Assembly: GCA_900546345.1 (NCBI GenBank)
Contig: URCI01000034.1
Coordinates: 1-30,776, forward strand
Reading direction: 5' to 3'
DNA length: 30,776 nucleotides
Origin: an uncultured Prevotella sp.
Lineage (GTDB): Bacteria > Bacteroidota > Bacteroidia > Bacteroidales > Bacteroidaceae
Below are positions 7,746-15,906 of this stretch, piece after piece (position 1 is the stretch's first letter; every line of letters begins with the position of its first letter). The notes under the pieces are model-generated. The model was not told the origin of the DNA. It saw only the letters and a program-made list of their open reading frames with translations, and searched no databases. The translations under genes were made by a program, and so were the position numbers.

Positions 7746-9308
7746 ATGACGATGAAAAAGAAATATTTGTTAGCGGCAATGGTAGCCATGGCACTGCCTG
7801 CCGCTGCTCAAGAGACTTATCAGGATACAAAGCTTGCACAGAATGAACTTAACGGTACAGCCCGCTATGTAGGTATGGGTGGTGCCATGGAGGCTTTGGG
7901 TGCCGATCTGTCAACGATCAGCACAAACCCGGCAGGTATCGGACTCTTCCGCTCCAGCCAGGTGGCTATCTCCGGTGGACTGGTAGCACAACAGGACGCT
8001 ACTACTACTCCAAGTCTAAGCAACAATTTCGGCATACACATCAATGGCGACAAGACCAACGCCAGCTTTGACCAGGGCGGTTTCGTCTATTCGATGCGTA
8101 CGGGATATAAGAACTATTTGAACTTTGCGTTCAACTATCACAAGAGCCGTAACTTTGATCAGATTCTCACTGCGGGAAACAAGCTCAACAATGCCTCGCA
8201 GAATAAGCTGACGGCTATGAAGTATCCTTATCTTACGGACTACAACATGAATGCCGTGGATGCCTGCTACTCCGCGATGCTGAACCCCATCAAGGATGCT
8301 TCGGGAAAGCAGACGGGTCTGGACTATCTCAACGGCACCGAATTCCTTTATGGTCAATATCAGAAAGGATACATAGGCAGCTATGACTTCAACATCAGTG
8401 GCAACATCAACGACCGAGTATTCCTGGGACTGACCTTCGGCATCCACGATGTTCATTATCAATCCAACTCGCTCTATTCCGAGAATTTGGAGAAGGAAAC
8501 TTCTGCCGATGCTTACGAGTCCCTTAAGATCACGGGAACTGGCTATGACCTCAAGGCCGGTGTAATCTTCCGTCCCATTGAGCAGTCACCGTTCCGCATC
8601 GGCCTGTATGTCAACACACCGGTTTGGTATGACCTCCATGAGGCTGCTGCCACCGACGTGAGCATGTTCAACAGTAGCAACAACAAGCTGGATAAAGGTC
8701 ATGCAGTCGACTACGACTACAAGGTCTACACACCTTGGAAGTTCGGTGTGAGCCTGGGCCACACCATTGACAAAATGGTGGCAATCGGTGCTACCTATGA
8801 ATATGCCGACTACAGCCGTATCGACAACCGCATCAACGATGGCGGCGGATATGACGACTGGGGCTATTACTATGACAACAGCAGCAGCGACGATGCCATG
8901 AACAGCAACACCAAGCGTGTGCTGAAAGGTGTCAGCACGCTGAAGTTAGGTGCCGAAGTGAAGGTGATGCCGCAACTGGCAGTCCGTGCGGGCTACAACT
9001 ATGTAAGTCCAATGTTCGACCAAGGTGGTTATCGTGATGGCAGCATTGAGTCACCAGGATCTTTCTATGCCACATCTACGGACTACACCAACTGGAAGAG
9101 CACCAACCGCTGGACATGCGGCGTTGGCTATACAGCAGGTAAATTCTTCGCAGATCTGGCTTATCAATACACGCAGACCAACGGTGACTTCTATCCCTTC
9201 ATGAGCTACTACGACAAAGCTAATTCAAGCGACAATGTTATCGTGGATGCCACAAAGGTTAACTTCAAGCGCAATCAGGTATTGCTCACATTGGGCTATA
9301 AGTTCTAA
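7746..9308 (+). CDS. OmpP1/FadL/TodX family outer-membrane barrel protein
   Basis: 520 aa with a signal peptide (cleavage near AAAQE, residue ~22). The mature N-terminus has RYVGMGGAMEALGADLSTIS followed by TNPAGIGLFRSSQ, the N-terminal signature of FadL-type long-chain fatty acid or hydrophobic-compound channels; the rest alternates in strand-like pattern and ends in a terminal strand (VLLTLGYKF, last residue Phe), as expected for BAM-inserted barrels. Bacteroidota homologues are often called hemin receptor or outer membrane protein. The substrate is unknown. The start could be 7746 or the second ATG at 7752. A terminator follows at 9334. It is probably cotranscribed with the exported low-complexity protein. 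Confidence 0.85.
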   Translation: MTMKKKYLLAAMVAMALPAAAQETYQDTKLAQNELNGTARYVGMGGAMEALGADLSTISTNPAGIGLFRSSQVAISGGLVAQQDATTTPSLSNNFGIHINGDKTNASFDQGGFVYSMRTGYKNYLNFAFNYHKSRNFDQILTAGNKLNNASQNKLTAMKYPYLTDYNMNAVDACYSAMLNPIKDASGKQTGLDYLNGTEFLYGQYQKGYIGSYDFNISGNINDRVFLGLTFGIHDVHYQSNSLYSENLEKETSADAYESLKITGTGYDLKAGVIFRPIEQSPFRIGLYVNTPVWYDLHEAAATDVSMFNSSNNKLDKGHAVDYDYKVYTPWKFGVSLGHTIDKMVAIGATYEYADYSRIDNRINDGGGYDDWGYYYDNSSSDDAMNSNTKRVLKGVSTLKLGAEVKVMPQLAVRAGYNYVSPMFDQGGYRDGSIESPGSFYATSTDYTNWKSTNRWTCGVGYTAGKFFADLAYQYTQTNGDFYPFMSYYDKANSSDNVIVDATKVNFKRNQVLLTLGYKF

Positions 9309-9333
9309 TAATAGATTTAGAAGTAGATATAAT

Positions 9334-9371
9334 AAAATCCATCAGGACAACTTTGTCTTGATGGATTTTTT
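9334..9371 (+). terminator. Intrinsic terminator after the FadL-like gene
   Basis: Stem AAAATCCATCAGGACAA (9334-9350) with TTGTCTTGATGGATTTT (9353-9369), one G-U pair, T-run to 9371. The T-run contains the -33 element of the next promoter. Confidence 0.9.
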
Positions 9372-9399
9372 GTATTACAAAGAAAATATGTACATTTGC
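9369..9399 (+). promoter_or_regulatory. Promoter of the GHL10 hydrolase gene
   Basis: TTTG (9369-9372), an 18-bp spacer and TACATTTGC (9391-9399) match both elements of the Bacteroidota promoter. The ATG at 9429 lies 29 bp downstream, giving a short leader. Confidence 0.75.
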
Positions 9400-9428
9400 A
9401 CTTCAGAACATTCACACTAAACAATTTT

Positions 9429-10913
9429 ATGAGAAAAACGCTATTTTTATTCTTCCTCCTTCTACAAGTCATGTTCAGCTATGGACAGAAACGTGAGTTC
9501 CGCGGTGCATGGATTCAATGCGTCAACGGACAGTTCAACGGTCTCACACCTGACGAGATGCGCAGTACACTGACCAAGCAGCTCGATGCCCTCCATGCCG
9601 ACGGCGTGAATGCGATCATCTTTCAGGTGCGTGCTGAATGTGACGCACTCTATGCCAGCAAATACGAGCCATGGAGCCGATTCCTCACGGGCGTGCAAGG
9701 CAAGGCGCCCAATCCCTATTGGGACCCACTGCAATGGATGATCGACCAGTGTCACAAACGTGGTATGGAGCTGCACGCATGGATCAACCCCTATCGTGCC
9801 AAGACGAAGACGACAACGGCCTTGGCTTCCAATCATATCGCACTGACACATCCCGAGCGTGTCTTCACCTATGATGGGCAATATATCCTCAATCCAGCGC
9901 TGAAGGAGAACCGTGACTATATCTGCAAGATCGTCGATGACATTGTCAGCCGCTATGATGTCGATGGCATACACATGGACGATTATTTCTATCCCTACCC
10001 CGTTCCCGGTCAGGTAATCCCTGACCAACAGCTCTATGCCAACCATCCTGCCGGTTTCCGCACGATCGGTGACTGGCGGCGAGATAAGGTAAACGTCTTC
10101 GTCAAACAGCTTTGTGAGACTATCCATCAGCGTAAGCCATGGGTGAAGTTCGGTGTGTCGCCTTTCGGCATCTACCGCAACAAGAAGAGTGATCCAATGA
10201 ATGGTTCTGAAACCAACGGCTTACAGAATTATGACGATCTCTACGCCGACGTACTGCTGTGGGTGAACAACGGTTGGGTGGACTACTGCGTGCCCCAACT
10301 CTATTGGCAGATTGGCCATCCGGCAGCAGACTATGCCACGCTCATCCGCTGGTGGGATAAGCATGCTGCCAACCGCCCGCTTTTCATCGGCGAGGATGTA
10401 GAACGCACCGTAAAATATCCGTCTCAAACCAATCCTAACAGCAATCAGATGCCCGACAAGCACGCACTGCACGAGCAGATGCACCATGTCGATGGCACTG
10501 TGCTTTGGTATGCTAAACTTGTCGCCGACAACTACGGCAACTATGGCAATGTACTGCGCAATGCCTATTGGCGTTATCCGGCGCTGCCACCATCCATGCC
10601 TTTCTTGGACAATAAGAGTCCCAAGAAGCCCCGTAAGGTGAAGCCTGTCTGGACGAGCGACGGATATATCCTGTTTTGGTCAGCACCCAAAGCCAAGAAG
10701 TGGGGAGACCAAACCAGCAGATATGTGGTGTATCGATTTGGCCCAGGCGAGAAAATCAATATCGAAGATGCCTCACATATCGTTGCCATCACCGGAAACA
10801 CCATGTACCGTCTTCCCTATGACAAAGGCAAAGAGAAGTTCACCTATGTGGTCACTGCACTCGACCGTGTAGGAAACGAGAGTAAGGCAAAGAAAGTCAA
10901 AATAAAGCTATAA
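9429..10913 (+). CDS. GHL10 family (DUF187) glycosyl hydrolase, exported
   Basis: 494 aa from the ATG at 9429. This start is preferred because MRKTLFLFFLLLQVMFSYGQ is a complete signal peptide and because the promoter box ends at 9399, which excludes the upstream in-frame start at 9396. The mature protein opens with KREFRGAWIQCVNGQFNGLT, the hallmark start of the GHL10/family 10-like TIM barrel. Other conserved segments are GVNAIIFQVRAECDALYASK, the barrel strand ELHAWINPYR, and DVDGIHMDDYFYPYP, with acidic residues likely at the active site. Residues ~400-494 resemble a fibronectin type III-like domain (YVVTALDRVGNESKAKKVKI). Related proteins in other bacteria act on peptidoglycan-type glycans; the substrate here is unproven. 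It is monocistronic; the repeat array follows. Confidence 0.9.
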   Translation: MRKTLFLFFLLLQVMFSYGQKREFRGAWIQCVNGQFNGLTPDEMRSTLTKQLDALHADGVNAIIFQVRAECDALYASKYEPWSRFLTGVQGKAPNPYWDPLQWMIDQCHKRGMELHAWINPYRAKTKTTTALASNHIALTHPERVFTYDGQYILNPALKENRDYICKIVDDIVSRYDVDGIHMDDYFYPYPVPGQVIPDQQLYANHPAGFRTIGDWRRDKVNVFVKQLCETIHQRKPWVKFGVSPFGIYRNKKSDPMNGSETNGLQNYDDLYADVLLWVNNGWVDYCVPQLYWQIGHPAADYATLIRWWDKHAANRPLFIGEDVERTVKYPSQTNPNSNQMPDKHALHEQMHHVDGTVLWYAKLVADNYGNYGNVLRNAYWRYPALPPSMPFLDNKSPKKPRKVKPVWTSDGYILFWSAPKAKKWGDQTSRYVVYRFGPGEKINIEDASHIVAITGNTMYRLPYDKGKEKFTYVVTALDRVGNESKAKKVKIKL

Positions 10914-10940
10914 GATTTCCGGAGCGCAGTAGGCTTTACT

Positions 10941-11510
10941 CTCGCAACGCGGAGGACGCAAAGAACGCAAAGGCCTAACGGGTTGCTGATCTTTGCGAGC
11001 TTGGCGGCTTGGCGAGAGACTTTCAACTAATACACGCGGGAGATCTATATTCTCGCAAAGGTGCAAAGGACGCAAAGGACTAACGGGATGCTGATCTTTG
11101 CGAGCTTGGCGACTTGGCGAGAGACTTTCATCTAATACACGCGGGAAGGTTTTTTCTCGCAAAGGCGCGAAGGACGCAAAGGACTAACGGGATGTTGGAC
11201 TTTGCGATCTTGGCGACTTGGCGAGAAACTTTCAACTGATACACGCGGGAAGTTTTTTTCTCGCAAAGGCGCAGAGAACGCAAAGGACTAACGGGATGCT
11301 GGACTTTGCGAGCTTGGCGACTTGGCGAGAGACTCTCAACTAATACACGCGGGAAGGTTTTTTCTCGCAAAGGCGCGAAGGACGCAAAGGACTTACGGGA
11401 TAATGATCTTGGCGATTTTGGCGGCTTAGCGAGAGACTTTCTCTGATACACGCGGGAAGGTTTTTTCTCGCAAAGGCGCAGAGGACGCAAAGGAATAGCG
11501 AGAGGAGAAA
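10941..11510. repeat. Tandem array of a ~104-bp repeat (six units)
   Basis: Units begin with CTCGCAA at about 10941, 11052, 11156, 11260, 11364 and 11467; spacings are 111, 104, 104, 104 and 103 bp. Each reads roughly: CTCGCAAAGGCGC, then GGACGCAAAGGACTAACGGG, then CTTTGCGAGCTTGGCGACTT, then ACACGCGGGAAGG and a T-run. The last unit is partial. Each unit has CTCGCAAAG and its reverse complement CTTTGCGAG about 45 bp apart, so each could fold into a hairpin. Unit-to-unit differences are few. The minus-strand open frames across it are artefacts. The array fills the whole gap between the GHL10 gene and the ilvC terminator. Confidence 0.9.
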
Positions 11511-11550
11511 CAAAGCGGTCTTTGCGGAAGGAAAAGAAGAAAACGACACT

Positions 11551-11586
11551 AAAAAACCCCATCTTGACAGAATCAAGATGGGGTTT
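11551..11586 (-). terminator. Intrinsic terminator of ilvC
   Basis: Perfect 14-bp stem AAACCCCATCTTGA (11554-11567) and TCAAGATGGGGTTT (11573-11586), 5-nt loop. Six A at 11551-11556 give a U-run on the minus strand, and it lies about 30 bp after the ilvC stop. Confidence 0.9.
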
Positions 11587-11616
11587 ATATTTTAGAATAC
11601 TAAATCAATCTACCGA

Positions 11617-12660
11617 TTAGTTGTTCTCTGGACGCAGCTTACGAACCGTCTCACCAGCACGCCACATCTCCATGTCGTGCATAGCCTTCAGCTCAGCGTT
11701 GAGCTTCTCACGGTAGTCAGGCTTAGAGTTGCTGTCGATAGAGATCTGAGCCTCTTCACCTGTCTTCACGCTCAGATAGAGCCACTCCATCACCGGCGTG
11801 ATAGCCTCGCGGAAACGAGGAGCCCAGTCGAGTGCACCACGCTGTGCTGTTGTAGAGCAGTTAGCATACATCCAGTCCATACCCTTCTCACCGAACAGCG
11901 GCATCAAGCTCTGTGTGAGCTCCTCAACAGTCTCGTTGAATGCCTCAGAAGGTGTATGTCCGTGCTCACGAAGCACATTGTACTGAGCCTCCAGCAGACC
12001 CTCGATAGCACCCATCAGTGCGCCACGCTCACCCGTCAGGTCAGAAGTAGCCTCACGCTGGAAGGTTGTCTCGAACAGATAGCCAGAACCGATACCGATA
12101 CCCATAGCCAGTGTCTTGTCCTTGGCCTTGCCAGAAGCATCCTGGTAAACAGCATAAGAGCAGTTCAGACCACGACCCTCGAGGAACATAGTACGAAGAG
12201 AGGTACCAGAACCCTTAGGAGCCACCATGATGACATCGATATCCTTTGGAGGAACCACGCCCGTACGATCCTGCCAGTTGATGGCGAAGCCATGAGAGTA
12301 ATACAGGGTCTTACCAGCAGTAAGATATTTCTTAATAGTTGGCCAAACGGCGATCTGACCGGCATCAGACAGCAACATGCAGATGATCGTGCCTTTCTGC
12401 ACTGCCTCCTCGATAGAGAACAGTGACTTGCCCGGCACCCAGCCATCAGCCTTAGCTTTCTCATAGCTGCGGCCCTCACGCTGACCAACGATGACATTGA
12501 AGCCATTATCGCGAAGGTTACCTGCCTGACCAGGTCCCTGAATACCATAACCAATGACGGCGATCGTCTCATTCTTCAGCACCTCACGTGCCTTATCCAA
12601 TGTGAACTCTTTGTTTGTCACGACGTTCTCAACGACGCCGCCAAAATTCATCTCTGCCAT
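11617..12660 (-). CDS. ilvC: Ketol-acid reductoisomerase
   Basis: IlvC converts acetolactate (or acetohydroxybutyrate) to the dihydroxy acid with NAD(P)H and Mg2+, the second common step of valine and isoleucine synthesis in the cytoplasm. 347 aa. The Rossmann motif AVIGYGIQGPGQAGNLRDNG lies at ~34-53, followed by the cofactor-specificity loop VGQREGRSYEKA. The Arg and Ser there would suit NADPH, but this is only inferred. The catalytic domain has GRGLNCSYAVYQD, GIGSGYLFETTFQREATSDL and the acidic metal-binding GERGALMGAIEG. The start ATG at 12660 is typical for Bacteroidota enzymes (MAEMNFGG). The gene lies 119 bp after the thioesterase gene and has its own promoter in that gap, so it can be transcribed separately from ilvD-ilvB-ilvN. 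Confidence 0.97.
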   Translation of the reverse strand: MAEMNFGGVVENVVTNKEFTLDKAREVLKNETIAVIGYGIQGPGQAGNLRDNGFNVIVGQREGRSYEKAKADGWVPGKSLFSIEEAVQKGTIICMLLSDAGQIAVWPTIKKYLTAGKTLYYSHGFAINWQDRTGVVPPKDIDVIMVAPKGSGTSLRTMFLEGRGLNCSYAVYQDASGKAKDKTLAMGIGIGSGYLFETTFQREATSDLTGERGALMGAIEGLLEAQYNVLREHGHTPSEAFNETVEELTQSLMPLFGEKGMDWMYANCSTTAQRGALDWAPRFREAITPVMEWLYLSVKTGEEAQISIDSNSKPDYREKLNAELKAMHDMEMWRAGETVRKLRPENN

Positions 12661-12739
12661 AATTTATACGTTTTAATGATAATATGTTAGAAATCTATGA
12701 CTTTCTTGGTTCTCTAATTCTCCCCCTCTGTTTTCGAGC

Positions 12740-12772
12740 GCAAAGGTAATAATTTAAAATATAACCACCAAA
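12740..12772 (-). promoter_or_regulatory. Internal promoter of ilvC
   Basis: On the minus strand: TTTG (12769-12772), a 20-bp spacer and TACCTTTGC (12740-12748), a match to both Bacteroidota promoter elements. It gives a leader of about 75 nt to the ilvC ATG. Confidence 0.75.
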
Positions 12773-12779
12773 TATTCTT

Positions 12780-13556
12780 TCAGTTTTTTACAAATTTAAT
12801 ACTACATCTTACTACTTCGCTTTCTTCTTCGCCGTTCCTGACGATTCTGACGAGGTATTCTTCCTCATCGCTTTCCACCTCTGCTGCAACCTTTTCCATA
12901 AAGAAGCAGAGTTCGTCACCAGCGTGACTTTCAGCGACATAGGCAATGTCGAAGCGTTTCAGCCGATGGCTACGATACCAGTCCAAATCAAACAAGTCAA
13001 GCACATGTTCGATATATTTGATCGAGTTGACGTGACCGTTGACGTCGATGTCGTGATAGTTCATCGTGACCGTTTTCATCTTCACAGCGCCCTGTCCGAT
13101 AGCCACCCGTCCCGGTTTGGCAATCGGGCATTCGCGATCCGTTTCGATGTAGTCTTTGATCAGTCCCCCCCTTACCTGAAGCATGTCGACCGGCTGACGT
13201 GTATCCGTATCGATCATGGCCCAAATGCTACGTCCATAACCATAGACCTTCTGATGATCCTGACTGGTGATGGCGTAGTTACGGCTTGTGAAGAAGCGGA
13301 ATGCACCTTCCACCCAGGTGGAAATAGCAATCTTGTCATATGCCACCGGCATGTCATTCATCTCGACCGCCAAGCGCGAGAGTACCCACGTGCGATGCCG
13401 TTCATTGAGATAGCTGATGCCATAACCCCGGCTTTCACTGTGGTAGTCAGAGGCATTGAGCAGATCATTGCTCAGACTGCTCATGAAGAGATGATTGCTG
13501 AAATCACAGTGGAAAGGCTCCACTGTGAAGGGATATTCACCTACCTTGGACAACAT
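12780..13556 (-). CDS. Acyl-ACP thioesterase
   Basis: 258-aa FatA/FatB-type double hotdog thioesterase, which hydrolyses acyl-ACP to free fatty acid and ACP. The first hotdog starts with EPFHCDFSNHLFMSSLSNDL. The second, after GAVKMKTVTMNYHDIDVNGH, carries the Asp-x-Asn-x-His region DVNGHVNSIKYIEHVLDLF, with the Asn and His of the catalytic set visible. No signal peptide, so it is cytoplasmic. The gene is 3 bp after ilvN and therefore translationally close to it; ilvC follows after 119 bp. This placement within the ilv cluster is seen in other Bacteroidota and suggests a link between branched-chain amino-acid supply and acyl-chain metabolism. Substrate chain type cannot be read from sequence. 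Confidence 0.9.
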   Translation of the reverse strand: MLSKVGEYPFTVEPFHCDFSNHLFMSSLSNDLLNASDYHSESRGYGISYLNERHRTWVLSRLAVEMNDMPVAYDKIAISTWVEGAFRFFTSRNYAITSQDHQKVYGYGRSIWAMIDTDTRQPVDMLQVRGGLIKDYIETDRECPIAKPGRVAIGQGAVKMKTVTMNYHDIDVNGHVNSIKYIEHVLDLFDLDWYRSHRLKRFDIAYVAESHAGDELCFFMEKVAAEVESDEEEYLVRIVRNGEEESEVVRCSIKFVKN

Positions 13557-13559
13557 AGC

Positions 13560-14087
13560 CTATTCTTGTCGGTTAAGGAAGTCAGAAACAGGCTCCTCGA
13601 AACTGCGCGTCACAGCGATGCGTCCGGAACGCGTATACTGCAACAGACAGTTAAAGCCGTTGAGCACTTTAAAGAGATCTGCGATGTCCTCGGTCAGTCC
13701 GGTCTGCATCACCGTAGAATAGGTGGGGTTCACCTCCATCATGCGGGCATCATGCCGGCGAATGGCACGCGACACCTCAGGATTGTCCAGGAGCACCTGT
13801 GTCGAGATCTTGAAAAGAGCCACCTCATGGATGAACAACTCATCATCAGTATAGTAATTAGCCTTGATGATGTCGATCTTTTTTTCCAATTGTTTGGTGA
13901 TCTTCACGATCTGATCTTCTGTTGACCAGCATGTGATCGTGTACTTGTGTATGCCGTCAATACTGGAAGCCGAGACATTCAAGCTCTCGATATTGACTTG
14001 CCGTCGCGTGAACACCGCCGTCACCTGATTGAGGATGCCGGCAATGTTTTCGCTATATACTAATAAGGTATAAAACTTCTGTTCCAT
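13560..14087 (-). CDS. ilvN: Acetolactate synthase small (regulatory) subunit
   Basis: Regulatory subunit that binds the catalytic IlvB and confers feedback inhibition, typically by valine. 175 aa. The N-terminal ACT domain (~4-75) is clear: YTLLVYSENIAGILNQVTAV, then RRQVNIESLNVSAS and HKYTITCW. A second, less conserved domain follows (~90-170). The length matches the ilvN/ilvH family. It is 7 bp downstream of ilvB and 3 bp upstream of the thioesterase gene, so it belongs in the same transcript. The choice between the symbols ilvN and ilvH is a naming matter only. Confidence 0.93.
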   Translation of the reverse strand: MEQKFYTLLVYSENIAGILNQVTAVFTRRQVNIESLNVSASSIDGIHKYTITCWSTEDQIVKITKQLEKKIDIIKANYYTDDELFIHEVALFKISTQVLLDNPEVSRAIRRHDARMMEVNPTYSTVMQTGLTEDIADLFKVLNGFNCLLQYTRSGRIAVTRSFEEPVSDFLNRQE

Positions 14088-14094
14088 AAAACGA

Positions 14095-15882
14095 TTAAAT
14101 ATCCAAATGCAACTTCATCTCATCCACCGCACTTCCTGGGGTGATCATCGGCGTGACGTTTTCCTCCTCCTTGACAGCACATTCAAGGATATACGGTCCA
14201 TCGGTGGCAAGCATCTTTTCCACTTTCGACTTCAGTTTGTCGTGAGTCAGCACCACATCATAAGGGATGTGATAAGCACTGGCCAACTCCTCATAATGAG
14301 GATTGAGCATGTGTGTGAACGAGCGACGATGGTTGAACATCAGATCCTGCCACTGTCGCACATTGCCCAGATAGTTGTTGTTCAGAAGTATGATCTTCAC
14401 GGGAGCCTGCTGCTCCATGATCGTTCCGAGTTCCTCTATACACATCTGGAAGCCTCCGTCACCCGTAAATAAACAAACCTGACGATCCGGTGCGCCAAAG
14501 GTAGCCCCAATAGCGGCTGGCAGGCCAAAGCCCATCGTGCCTAAGCCACCACTTGAGACGACACTCCGATGACGATGGAATTTGAAATAGCGGCAAGAGA
14601 ACATTTGGTTCAAACCGACATCGTTGACCAATACGGCCTCACCTTTTGTAGCCTCAGCCACTGCGTTCACCACTTCACCCATCAGCAGTTCCTTGCCCTG
14701 GGGGTGAATAGATGGTTCGATGACTTCCGCTTTTTCTTTCTCATAAAGAGGCTTGAATGAGTCACGCCACTCACGGTGAACAGCCTTATTCAAGTATTTT
14801 GTGATGGCAGGAAGGCTTACCTTGCAGTCACCCACCACAGCGACATCCGTCTTCACATTCTTGTCGATCTCTGACGGATCTATATCCAAATGGATCACTT
14901 TGGCCTGTTTGGCATAACGGTCGAGTCGGCCGGTGACACGGTCAGAGAAGCGCATGCCGATGGCGATGAGTACGTCGCACTCCTGCTCCTTAATGTTTGG
15001 CGCATAGTTGCCATGCATTCCCAACATACCCATGTTCAGAGGATGATCGGAAGAAAGTGCAGAGAGGCCCAACAAGGTACGTCCTGCAGGAATGTCAGCT
15101 TTCTCAAGGAATTCCACCAACTCATCCTGTGCATTGCCCAACTCTACGCCATGTCCGACAAGAGCCAACGGCTTCTTGGCATGATTGATAAGCTCAGCAG
15201 CTGCCTTGACAGCCTCCTCGTCTATCTTAGGATAAGGAACATAAGAGCGGACACGATCCGTCTTTCCCGGCATCCATTTAGCTTTCTGGATCTGAGCATT
15301 ACGTGGGAAGTCAAGTACGACAGGACCGGGACGGCCACTGCGTGCAATATAAAAAGCACGGTTCACTGCCCATGCCACATCCTCAGCACGGCGTATCTGA
15401 TAGCTCCATTTGGTGATCGGCTGTGCCATACCTACCAAATCTACCTCCTGGAAAGCATCGGTACCCAATGCGCCTACTCCCACCTGACCGGCAATGACGA
15501 CAATAGGAATCGAGTCCATCATCGCATCGGCCACACCCGTGAGTGTGTTCGTGGCACCCGGTCCGGAAGTGACGATGGTCACGCCGACCTCACCACTGAC
15601 GCGTGCATATCCCTCTGCCGCATGGGCAGCACCCTGCTCATGGCGTACGAGGACATGATGAAACCAAGGATCCTTTTTGTGTGTATAGGTATATAATGCG
15701 TCATAAACCGGCATGATGGCACCGCCGGGATAACCAAAGATCGTATGGACATTCTCCTGATACAATGCCCGCATCAATATCTCAGATCCACTGCACTCCT
15801 CGCCGATGCGCACTCCCGCCCAGGGAGCTTCGGGCTCGTTCCATGCAGTAGTCTTTTTGGATTGCTGTTGATTCTCACTCAT
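14095..15882 (-). CDS. ilvB: Acetolactate synthase large (catalytic) subunit
   Basis: Thiamine-diphosphate enzyme that condenses pyruvate with a second 2-oxoacid to give acetolactate or acetohydroxybutyrate, the first common step of valine and isoleucine synthesis. 595 aa, slightly extended at the N-terminus (first ~25 residues polar). Visible motifs: IFGYPGGAIMPVYDALY (~48-64); the active-site Glu in VRHEQGAAHAAEGYAR (about residue 82); the central FAD/Rossmann-type domain around DVLIAIGMRFSDRVTGR; and the ThDP/Mg2+ motif from TGDGGFQMCIEELGTI to LLNNNYLGNVRQWQ (~470-510). It lies 24 bp after ilvD and 7 bp before ilvN. All expected residues appear present. Confidence 0.97.
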   Translation of the reverse strand: MSENQQQSKKTTAWNEPEAPWAGVRIGEECSGSEILMRALYQENVHTIFGYPGGAIMPVYDALYTYTHKKDPWFHHVLVRHEQGAAHAAEGYARVSGEVGVTIVTSGPGATNTLTGVADAMMDSIPIVVIAGQVGVGALGTDAFQEVDLVGMAQPITKWSYQIRRAEDVAWAVNRAFYIARSGRPGPVVLDFPRNAQIQKAKWMPGKTDRVRSYVPYPKIDEEAVKAAAELINHAKKPLALVGHGVELGNAQDELVEFLEKADIPAGRTLLGLSALSSDHPLNMGMLGMHGNYAPNIKEQECDVLIAIGMRFSDRVTGRLDRYAKQAKVIHLDIDPSEIDKNVKTDVAVVGDCKVSLPAITKYLNKAVHREWRDSFKPLYEKEKAEVIEPSIHPQGKELLMGEVVNAVAEATKGEAVLVNDVGLNQMFSCRYFKFHRHRSVVSSGGLGTMGFGLPAAIGATFGAPDRQVCLFTGDGGFQMCIEELGTIMEQQAPVKIILLNNNYLGNVRQWQDLMFNHRRSFTHMLNPHYEELASAYHIPYDVVLTHDKLKSKVEKMLATDGPYILECAVKEEENVTPMITPGSAVDEMKLHLDI

Positions 15883-15906
15883 CTTTTGTCTTTGTATTGT
15901 TTACGT

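Noticed and set aside
10941..11510. Tandem array as a CRISPR
   Set aside because: Units are conserved over their whole ~104 bp, with no unique spacers between short repeats, and no cas genes are nearby.
10844..11576. Four minus-strand open frames of 60-144 codons across the tandem repeats
   Set aside because: The 104-bp unit is not a multiple of three, so the same repeat is read in all frames as different peptides (for example EKKPSRVYQ, ARKNLPACIR, REKTFPRVL). These are translated repeats, not genes.
12924..13925. Long plus-strand open frame of 333 codons
   Set aside because: It is antisense to the thioesterase and ilvN genes, which have clear family motifs, and its product has no recognisable features.
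14890..15696. Plus-strand open frame of 268 codons
   Set aside because: Antisense shadow of ilvB; no family motifs.
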